Source: Niallia alba (lineage in GTDB: Bacteria > Bacillota > Bacilli > Bacillales > Cytobacillaceae). From it: a stretch of 64,000 nt of DNA. The notes under the pieces were generated by a model. That model had not been told where the DNA came from. It ran no database searches and saw only the letters and a program-made list of their open reading frames with translations. The stretch is from positions 1,900,001 through 1,964,000 of the forward strand of contig NZ_JABBPK010000001.1 of the NCBI RefSeq assembly GCF_012933555.1, given 5' to 3'. Of this stretch, positions 57,621 to 64,000 are shown piece after piece. A program made the position numbers and the translations under genes. Numbering within the stretch: the stretch's first letter is position 1; the number at the start of each line of letters is the position of its first letter.

Positions 57621-59232
57621 CCTGAGTCCGTGACGTAATTAATAATAAATGTGCCCACAAATCCTGATATAATAATGTTATCAGCTGATTTATGTTGATA
57701 ATTTTATTTCACCAGGCAGGTGTTGAAATTGGTTAAGTTTATTTTAGAAGATTCCGATGATACATTAACGACCCATTCGGGTCTAGGTTTAATAGGTTTG
57801 CTTTTATCAAAAACAAAATTTTACAAACGTTTTTCATCCTTAAAGGTCCCAGAAATCAAGTCGTCTCCGGCCATTCTTAATGGGGATGTTACCACTTCTT
57901 ATGTGGGTCTATTGTGCCAAGGTAAGAATGATTTCGACCATATCGAAGAATTTCGAGATGATCCCTTCTTTTATCGTGCATTGGATATTCAAGTGGTTCC
58001 ATCAAGTCCCACACTACGGCAACGACTCGATCAAATTGCCAAGGTGACTGGATGGAAATCCATTGTTCTGGAAGAATCGGCTAAACTAATACGGCAATTT
58101 GATTCTCCTGTCACTCCAACAATTACTAGTGACAAAAAATCATACGTACCTCTGGATATTGATGTATCGCCATTTGATAACTCAAATACTAAGAAAGAAG
58201 GGGTTAGTCGCACATACAAAGGATGTGACGGGTATTCCCCTAACTTCTCCTATTTGGGTCAAGAAGGCTACGTTGTAAATGTGGAACTTCGGGAGGGAAG
58301 CACACACGTTCAAAAGGATACTGAGAAATTTCTCGAGAAAAGTATTATATATTCTCGGATGATTACTGATCTATCGTTATTGGTCCGTATGGATGCAGGA
58401 AACGATAGTGTCGAAAACCTAAAAGTTTGTGTGAATGAAAAGGCCGATTTCATAATTAAACGAAATCCTCGCCGTGAAAAGCCTGAAAACTGGCTCATGG
58501 TAGCTGAACAATTCGGTAAATGCGTTCAGGAGCGAGAAGGAAAACGTGTATTCTATGGTGCTTTAGAAACAACTCCAAAGGGAATGAAAAAAGCCATTCG
58601 CCAAGTCTATAAAGTAACAGAAAGAACGATTGATAAAAACGGCCAAATCCTCTTAATCCCAGATGTTGAGTTTGAGAGCTATTGGACTACCCTACCTAAT
58701 GAAACAGAGGAAATAATTAGCCTTTATCACGAACATGCCACTTGTGAACAATTCCACAGTGAATTAAAAACGGATTTAGACCTAGAACGTTTCCCTTCTG
58801 GGAAATTTGCCACCAATGAATTAATCTTACATCTTGGATGTTTAACCTACAATCTCCTTCGGATTATTGGCCAAGAAAGCCTGAAATCAGGGGATGCGCC
58901 GCTTAAAAGAAAGGTCTTCCGTCGCCGAGTAAAAACGGTTATCCAGAATTTGATTACATTAGCTGCAAAATTGGTAAAGCATTCCCGAAGAATTTACTTA
59001 AAGTTTGGAAATCATAGTCCTTGGTTTCCTACTTTTAAACGACTGTATCTTTCATTTACAACATAAGCCTAGGAAACTGAATAGGTAATAAGACCTGAAA
59101 AAAATTATAGGTAAGCAGGTTTTATTTAGTGTACACAAAAAACAATCAATCCAACTTAAATTAGTACGAATGGCAAGAAAATAAGGAATTCCTAAAATTA
59201 TCGGAAGAATTATTTTTTATCACGGATTCAGG
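57621..59232 (+). mobile_element. Complete IS1380-family insertion sequence
   Basis: 1,612 bp with inverted ends CCTGAGTCCGTGA (left) and CCTGAATCCGTGA (right, inverted), flanked by the 5-bp duplication TATAA (57616-57620 and 59233-59237). Contains one intact transposase gene. It inserted about 48 bp upstream of the ykzI start, probably between that gene and its original promoter. Confidence 0.93.
57720..59066 (+). CDS. IS1380-family transposase
   Basis: 448 residues, GTG 57720 or TTG 57723 start after AGGCAG. IS1380 (DDE_Tnp_1-like) landmarks: LDIDVSPFDNSNTKKEGVS, LLVRMDAGNDS and the third acidic region ATCEQFHSELKTDLDLERFP. N-terminal GLIGLLLSKTKFYKRF is also typical of the family. Frame intact from end to end, so the element may still move. 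Confidence 0.94.
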   Translation: MLKLVKFILEDSDDTLTTHSGLGLIGLLLSKTKFYKRFSSLKVPEIKSSPAILNGDVTTSYVGLLCQGKNDFDHIEEFRDDPFFYRALDIQVVPSSPTLRQRLDQIAKVTGWKSIVLEESAKLIRQFDSPVTPTITSDKKSYVPLDIDVSPFDNSNTKKEGVSRTYKGCDGYSPNFSYLGQEGYVVNVELREGSTHVQKDTEKFLEKSIIYSRMITDLSLLVRMDAGNDSVENLKVCVNEKADFIIKRNPRREKPENWLMVAEQFGKCVQEREGKRVFYGALETTPKGMKKAIRQVYKVTERTIDKNGQILLIPDVEFESYWTTLPNETEEIISLYHEHATCEQFHSELKTDLDLERFPSGKFATNELILHLGCLTYNLLRIIGQESLKSGDAPLKRKVFRRRVKTVIQNLITLAAKLVKHSRRIYLKFGNHSPWFPTFKRLYLSFTT

Positions 59233-59280
59233 TATAAGAAATCAACAGAAATGCAAGTCGATGAAAGGGGTGTACTGTCA

Positions 59281-59475
59281 TTGAAACAATTAATGAATTT
59301 AGCGAAGAAACTGGAAGTGGAAAAGGAAAAAAAGGCTGTTCTTCGTCTAGAAATGGATTATGAGTTGGCTACCTTATTCGATGCAATCAATGAAAAGAAT
59401 GAAAAACAAAAAAAATTAAGTAAACAAAAGCTAGAAAGAATTAGGCAGGAACTTCTAAGACTTAATGCATTATAA
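59281..59475 (+). CDS. ykzI: YkzI-like small helical protein
   Basis: 64 residues from TTG 59281 (AAAGGGGTG upstream); the frame is open further 5' almost to the IS1380 end. Two long charged helices: LKQLMNLAKKLEVEKEKKAV and NEKNEKQKKLSKQKLERIRQ. Likely coiled-coil; function unknown. Position between yktB and suhB is that of B. subtilis ykzI, which is of similar size. Its native upstream region is displaced by the insertion sequence. Confidence 0.75.
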   Translation: MKQLMNLAKKLEVEKEKKAVLRLEMDYELATLFDAINEKNEKQKKLSKQKLERIRQELLRLNAL

Positions 59476-59493
59476 TTAAATAAGTAATTGGTT

Positions 59494-59553
59494 AATCATG
59501 TAGCTGGCTCTATAGGAATTAGAATTACTTCCTATAGAGCCAGCTACATGATT
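59494..59553. terminator. Terminator with a perfect 25-bp stem
   Basis: Arms 59494-59518 and 59529-59553 are fully complementary (inner part GTAGCTGGCTCTATAGGAA), loop TTAGAATTAC, then TTTGCG. Unusually long for a simple terminator. Confidence 0.8.
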
Positions 59554-59695
59554 TTGCGTTCAGCTAGTGCGGGCTTTATGATACTATAGTGTAAGAAATG
59601 ATTTTTACTTTCATTATTCTTGAAGGATGATAAGCAATTCTATAAGCTATAATAAAAGAAGTGTTGGAAAAAAGAATGTAAAGAAGGGTGAGAAA

Positions 59696-60496
59696 ATGGC
59701 AAATTGGCTTGAAATCGATAAGTATGCAAAAGAATGGATAAAAGAGGCAGGCGAAAGAATCATCAAGTCTTTTTCGTCCGAGCTCATTATTCAAACAAAA
59801 TCCAATAAAAATGATTTAGTCACACAAATAGATAAAGGTACAGAAGAATTTCTGATAAATAAAATCAGTGAAGTATTTCCCTCTCATCGTATTTTAGGGG
59901 AAGAGGGAATTAGCAAATCCTTAGAAGATTTAAAAGGGATTGTTTGGATTATTGATCCTATTGACGGAACGATGAATTTTGTACACATGCAGCGGGACTT
60001 TGCTATCTCGATCGGAATTTATGAGAATGGTATAGGAAAAATTGGCTTAATATATGATGTAGTCGCAGATGAGTTGTACCATGTTCAAAAGGGGAATGGT
60101 GTTTTTATGAATGATATTGAACTATTACCTTTAAAGAACACCGCAGTTGAAGAAGCTATTGTTGGGTTGAATGCCACATGGGTTACAAAAAACAAACGAA
60201 TTGATCCAACTATTTTAGAACCACTTGTAAAAGAGTCTAGGGGGACAAGATCATTTGGATCTGCTTGTTTAGAGTTAGCATATATTGCTGCTGGACGAAT
60301 GGATGCTTATCTAACCTTAAGATTATCACCATGGGACTATGCTGCAGGTAAGATAATGGTCGAAGAACTTGGCGGGAAGGTAACAACCTTAAGAAATGAA
60401 CCGCTCGATTTACTAACACAACAATCCTTTTTTGCATCAAAACCTGGATTGCATGATGAAATTCTTCAAAAGTATTTAAAGGATGGAAATTGGTAA
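59696..60496 (+). CDS. suhB: Inositol monophosphatase family protein
   Basis: 266 residues from ATG 59696 (AAGGGTGAG upstream), matching B. subtilis YktC/SuhB; the frame is open 69 bases further 5'. Metal-binding motifs: GEEGISK (first Glu), IIDPIDGTMNFVH (two Asp) and the C-terminal SPWDYAAGKIMVEELGG. Mg2+-dependent phosphatase, most likely acting on inositol phosphates or related small phosphates. Confidence 0.95.
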   Translation: MANWLEIDKYAKEWIKEAGERIIKSFSSELIIQTKSNKNDLVTQIDKGTEEFLINKISEVFPSHRILGEEGISKSLEDLKGIVWIIDPIDGTMNFVHMQRDFAISIGIYENGIGKIGLIYDVVADELYHVQKGNGVFMNDIELLPLKNTAVEEAIVGLNATWVTKNKRIDPTILEPLVKESRGTRSFGSACLELAYIAAGRMDAYLTLRLSPWDYAAGKIMVEELGGKVTTLRNEPLDLLTQQSFFASKPGLHDEILQKYLKDGNW

Positions 60497-60509
60497 AGTA
60501 GGTTAAGAT

Positions 60510-60704
60510 TTAAGAAGGCTGTTTATCGATCACACGTTGTAATTTCTTTTTCTTGTGCGATCGAAGGAACCAAATGCCGCAAAAGAGAAAAAAACAAATA
60601 AGTGTACCAGCTAATGTTTTTTCGAGAATACATATTCCGATACTAATGAAACTAGAAATTCCATAAACGTTATAGTAAAAAAGTGGATATTTTTCAAAAT
60701 TCAT
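60510..60704 (-). CDS. Small membrane protein (possibly YlaF/DUF5325-like)
   Basis: 64 residues: two closely spaced helices (ISSFISIGICILEK, TLAGTLICFFLFCGIWFL) and a basic tail RSHKKKKLQRVIDK. The ATG at 60704 has GGAAG just upstream. Similar two-helix proteins precede typA in B. subtilis (ylaF region), but the match is one of size and style only. It is convergent with suhB, with a 13-bp gap. Confidence 0.6.
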   Translation of the reverse strand: MNFEKYPLFYYNVYGISSFISIGICILEKTLAGTLICFFLFCGIWFLRSHKKKKLQRVIDKQPS

Positions 60705-61042
60705 GTTTATCTTCCTTTATTATGTTGTATATTAATCGGAAATAATAGCGTATGATATATTTAAACCCCACAGCAATCGATGTGGGTTTTTTAACTTTGT
60801 TCATTCATTTCTATCATACTATGGATGGGAATGGAAAGAACAGACATAATGTAAAGAAATTGTTATTTATAAGAATAAATTTTATGCTTAAATAGATTAT
60901 TTTGTTAAAATAACGTTTACATTTGTTATTTTTTTAAAAGGATTTAGGTTTCTGTGAATTTATGTGATATAATGACTCAGTTATAATATTATTAAAAAAT
61001 AAGTTGAATCCAGATAGACATATTTAGGTAGGAGTGAAATTT
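60705..61042 (+). other. Region upstream of typA, with a hairpin
   Basis: Contains AAACCCCACAGCAATCGATG then TGGGTTTTTT (about 60763-60793), a terminator-like hairpin oriented along the plus strand. No plus-strand gene ends there, so it may end read-through from suhB or be a leader element of typA. No riboswitch recognised. Confidence 0.55.
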
Positions 61043-62875
61043 TTGAAAATTAGAGAAGATATTCGTAACATTGCTATTATTGCTCACGTTGACCACGGTA
61101 AAACGACTTTGGTTGACCAGCTGTTAAAACAATCCGGCACATTCCGTACGAACGAACATGTAGAAGAACGTGCAATGGATTCTAATGATTTAGAAAGAGA
61201 ACGTGGAATAACAATATTAGCGAAAAATACTGCTATTCAATATAAAGATAAACGTATTAACATTCTAGATACACCAGGACATGCTGACTTCGGTGGTGAA
61301 GTAGAACGTATCATGAAAATGGTAGATGGTGTTTTACTAGTGGTAGATGCGTATGAAGGTTGTATGCCACAAACACGTTTCGTATTGAAAAAAGCTTTAG
61401 AGCAAAATTTAACACCAATTGTTGTTGTTAACAAGATTGACCGTGACTTTGCTCGTCCTGCTGAAGTAATTGATGAAGTTTTAGACTTATTTATTGAGTT
61501 GGACGCATCAGAAGAGCAACTAGAATTCCCAGTTATTTATGCATCAGCTATTAATGGAACTGCTAGCTTAGACCCTGAAAAACAAGATGAAAACATGCAA
61601 TCATTATATGATTCAATCGTTGATCATATTCCTGCACCTGTTGATAATCGTGAAGAACCTTTACAATTCCAAGTAGCTCTTCTAGATTACAATGACTATG
61701 TTGGAAGAATTGGGATCGGGCGTGTATTCCGCGGTACGATGAAAGTTGGTCAACAAGTAGCTTTAATGAAACTAGATGGAACTGTTAAACAATTCCGTGT
61801 TTCAAAAATCTTTGGTTTCTTCGGATTAAAACGTCAAGAAATAGAAGAAGCATATGCTGGTGATTTAATCGCAGTATCAGGAATGGAAGATATTAACGTT
61901 GGTGAAACGGTATGTCCGTTTGATCATCAAGAGGCACTTCCAGTTTTACGTATTGATGAGCCAACTCTTCAAATGACATTCTTAGTTAATAACTCTCCTT
62001 TCGCAGGTAAAGAGGGTAAATATTTAACTTCAAGAAAAATTGAAGAAAGATTACGCGCGCAATTAGAAACAGATGTAAGCTTACGTGTAGAAAATACAGA
62101 TTCTCCAGATGCTTGGACTGTTTCTGGACGTGGAGAGCTTCACTTATCTATCTTAATTGAAAATATGCGTCGTGAAGGCTATGAACTTCAAGTTTCAAAA
62201 CCAGAAGTTATCGTAAAAACAATCGACGGTGTTCGTTGTGAGCCAATTGAACGTGTACAAATCGATGTTCCAGAAGAACATACAGGTTCTGTAATGGAAT
62301 CAATCGGTGCCCGTAAAGGCGAAATGTTAGATATGATCAACAATGGTAACGGACAAGTTCGTTTAATCTTTAACGTACCAGCTCGTGGATTAATTGGTTA
62401 TACAACTGAGTTCTTAACGTTAACTCGTGGATATGGTATCATCAACCATACATTCGACAGCTACCAACCAATGGCTTCAGGTCAAGTCGGTGGACGTCGT
62501 CAAGGTGTATTAGTAAGTATGGAATCTGGAAAATCTTCTACTTATGGAATAATGCAAGTAGAAGACCGTGGAATTATCTTTGTAGAATCTGGAACTGAAA
62601 TTTACGAAGGTATGATTGTTGGTGAACATACTCGTGAAAATGACATTACTGTTAATATCACAAAAGTAAAACAAGCAACAAACATCCGTTCAGCAAACAA
62701 AGACCAAACAGCAACAATGAAAAAACCTAGAATTATGACGTTGGAAGAATCTTTAGAATACTTGAATGATGATGAGTATTGTGAAGTAACTCCTGAATCT
62801 ATTCGTTTACGCAAAAAAATCTTAAATAAATCAGAACGTGAAAGAGCAGAAAAGAAGAAAAAAACTGCTGAATAA
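61043..62875 (+). CDS. typA: Translational GTPase TypA/BipA
   Basis: 610 residues from TTG 61043, six bases after AGGAGTG; a GTG at 61034 in the same frame overlaps that site. GTPase motifs: [52 protein letters not shown]-like domains and the BipA C-terminal domain follow ([20 protein letters not shown]). TypA is a ribosome-binding GTPase needed for growth in the cold and under stress. Closest B. subtilis relative is 612 residues. Confidence 0.98.
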   Translation: MKIREDIRNIAIIAHVDHGKTTLVDQLLKQSGTFRTNEHVEERAMDSNDLERERGITILAKNTAIQYKDKRINILDTPGHADFGGEVERIMKMVDGVLLVVDAYEGCMPQTRFVLKKALEQNLTPIVVVNKIDRDFARPAEVIDEVLDLFIELDASEEQLEFPVIYASAINGTASLDPEKQDENMQSLYDSIVDHIPAPVDNREEPLQFQVALLDYNDYVGRIGIGRVFRGTMKVGQQVALMKLDGTVKQFRVSKIFGFFGLKRQEIEEAYAGDLIAVSGMEDINVGETVCPFDHQEALPVLRIDEPTLQMTFLVNNSPFAGKEGKYLTSRKIEERLRAQLETDVSLRVENTDSPDAWTVSGRGELHLSILIENMRREGYELQVSKPEVIVKTIDGVRCEPIERVQIDVPEEHTGSVMESIGARKGEMLDMINNGNGQVRLIFNVPARGLIGYTTEFLTLTRGYGIINHTFDSYQPMASGQVGGRRQGVLVSMESGKSSTYGIMQVEDRGIIFVESGTEIYEGMIVGEHTRENDITVNITKVKQATNIRSANKDQTATMKKPRIMTLEESLEYLNDDEYCEVTPESIRLRKKILNKSERERAEKKKKTAE

Positions 62876-62882
62876 TAGAAGG

Positions 62883-62916
62883 CAAAGGAGTCATCTTTTG
62901 ATGGCTTCTTTTTGTG
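62883..62916 (+). terminator. Terminator after typA
   Basis: AAAGGAGTCATC, TTTT loop, GATGGCTTCTTTTT, with G-T pairs, then T residues. Confidence 0.8.
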
Positions 62917-62960
62917 TTTTGAATAGTGGGATGTTGGGGGATATGACTGAGAATTTTTAT

Positions 62961-63029
62961 CATTGACCGTAAACAGGAAAACCAAGTGAAAAGGGAACAG
63001 AGAAGCGTCCTTAGTGACCGCAAGCAAGT
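62961..63029 (+). repeat. Single diverged 52-bp unit linking the two arrays
   Basis: TGACCG occurs at 62964 and again 51 bases later. The unit reads GACCGTAAACAGGAAAACCA, then AGTGAAAAGGGAACAGAGAAG; it resembles array A (ACCGTTAAACTATGAATAGA, AGCGAAAAGGGAATAGAGAAG) and runs straight into array B. Confidence 0.75.
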
Positions 63030-63453
63030 TGGAAAAAGGCATTCATATTGGAAACTGGAGATGAAAGCCACATTTGGCATTGTGAGAGTAAAAAGTGGCG
63101 TTCATACAGGAGATGAACCCCACATTTGGCATTGTGAGAGTAAAAAGTGGCGTTCATACAGGAGATGAACCCCACATTTAGCATTGTGAGAGTAAAAAGT
63201 GGTGTTCATACAGGAGATGAACCCCACATTTGGCATTGGGAGAGTAAAAAGTGGTGTTCATACAGGAGATGGACCCCACATTTGGCATTGTGAGAGTAAA
63301 AAGTGGCGTTCATACAGGAGATGAACCCCACATTTAGCATTGTGAAAGTAAAAAGTGGCGTTCATACAGGGGATGAACCCCACATTTAGCATTGTGAGAG
63401 TAAAAAGTGGTGTTCATGCAGGAGATGACTCCACATTTAGCATTGTGAGTAGG
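63030..63453 (+). repeat. Tandem array B, 52-bp unit, about eight copies
   Basis: CCACATTT recurs at 63068, 63120, 63172, 63224, 63276, 63328, 63380 and 63431, seven steps of 52 or 51. Each unit can fold into a hairpin: GTGGCGTTCAT, loop ACAGGAG, ATGAACCCCAC, with one internal mismatch. The first, more diverged unit keeps the pairing as GGCATTCAT/ATGAAAGCC. Not coding: the period is not a multiple of three. Confidence 0.95.
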
Positions 63454-63583
63454 AAAATGTTAATGGAGAGGGTTATGTTCGAGGCAAATCGAAAACAGAT
63501 ATGCGATTAACAGCCATGGTCATTAAAAGCGAAGAACTAGCGCCTGAATTAACGATGCCGTTAATTGCCAAGCCTACATAAAA

Positions 63584-63957
63584 GAGGATGGGACATAACT
63601 AAATAGATACTCTGTAAAGACGAACAATTTCTAATATAGCTAGTAAATAGCGGCTGCTTTCGCATACTTTTTACAAGAGGAAATATAATTAGTTGGAAAA
63701 ACAGAGCAGCCGGAATACACGAAGACTCCTATGGGATTAGCGAGACAGTCTGAGACCCTGCAGGCCACAGGCCGAAGCGGCTCAGCGCGAGCCCCATGGA
63801 AAGCGAAGTGTATTCCGGCTGCGGGGAATCGCACCAAACTTCATGGAAACATCCTTTGAAAAACAAATAAAAGCCCGAACAATTATACGGAACATTCATT
63901 AGCATCTTCGTATAATTGTTCGGAATTATCCTTGGCTGGAATACTTATGTCCCAGCC
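63584..63957. repeat. Dispersed ~370-bp element, family A, full copy 2
   Basis: Starts GAGGATGGGACATAAC and ends ACTTATGTCCCAGC. The palindromic core (GCAGCCGGAATACACG ... GTGTATTCCGGCTGC), the GACAGTCTGAGACCCTGCAG segment and the 3' hairpin AACAATTATACG / CGTATAATTGTT match copy 1 at 35679-36050. In the palindrome both arms changed together (CTG/CAG versus CGG/CCG), which keeps pairing. Confidence 0.9.
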
Positions 63958-64000
63958 CCTTTTTACCTATATATTTTCTTTGTTTACCAATCATCTTCCT

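Noticed and set aside
62986-63168. Open frame through the array B repeats
   Set aside because: It runs through repeats whose period is not a multiple of three, has no ribosome site and would change frame with each unit.
63984-64000. Possible end of a minus-strand gene (codons for EDDW then TAA)
   Set aside because: Only five codons are visible before the window ends, too little to support.

Overview
The window is chromosomal DNA from a low-GC, spore-former-type Firmicute of the family Bacillaceae. Low GC, strong AGGAGG-type ribosome binding sites, frequent TTG and GTG starts, CtsR boxes, yybP-ykoY and glycine riboswitches, and the gene content all point there. From memory of the B. subtilis map, the gene order follows the clpE-ykvI-ykvS-ptsHI-ykwC-patA-cheV-ykyB-ykuI-ykuJ-ykuL(darB)-ccpC-dapH-dapL-ykuT-ykuV-ktrC-rnjA/rpoY-defB-ykyA-pdhABCD-speA-yktA-yktB-ykzI-suhB-typA stretch, with insertions and losses. 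It is core chromosome, not a plasmid or prophage. I saw no rRNA, tRNA or CRISPR array.

Layout. 1-5.4 kb: start of a membrane sensor, a MarR regulator, an M3 oligopeptidase and CtsR-controlled clpE. 5.5-10.4 kb: ykvI, then a glycine-riboswitch-controlled pair (ACT protein plus UPF0210 protein), several very small genes and a PilZ protein. 11.1-13.1 kb: ptsHI. 13.3-15.0 kb: an intact ISLre2-type insertion sequence with target duplication, sitting just upstream of a manganese (yybP-ykoY) riboswitch and a P-type cation ATPase. 18.5-31.7 kb: dehydrogenase and aminotransferase genes, transporters, cheV, two EAL-type c-di-GMP proteins, a secreted C39-like peptidase and ykuJ. 31.9-38.3 kb: ykzF, darB, ccpC, the acetyl branch of lysine/DAP synthesis (dapH, dapL), a MscS channel, a thioredoxin-like protein and ktrC. 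38.3-42.9 kb: RNase J1 with the RNA polymerase epsilon subunit, peptide deformylase and YkyA. 43.7-48.6 kb: the complete pyruvate dehydrogenase operon. 48.7-59.2 kb is the accessory-rich part: an IS1595-family element carrying a passenger gene, speA, yktA, a group II intron with an RT-HNH protein, yktB and an IS1380-family element. 59.3-64.0 kb: ykzI, suhB, typA and a long non-coding stretch rich in repeats.

The four mobile elements all lie between genes, and all three insertion sequences keep intact transposase frames, terminal inverted repeats and perfect target duplications (9, 8 and 5 bp), which suggests recent movement. The non-coding DNA carries several repeat families: a ~370-bp element with GGGACATAA-type inverted ends (two full copies and one remnant), a ~150-bp dispersed repeat (three copies), and two tandem arrays that share a 52-bp period. 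In the second array each unit can fold into an 11-bp hairpin. These arrays, the glycine-riboswitch/ACT/UPF0210 unit, the IS1595 passenger protein and a 23-residue Lys/Leu-rich peptide gene are the parts most worth following up.
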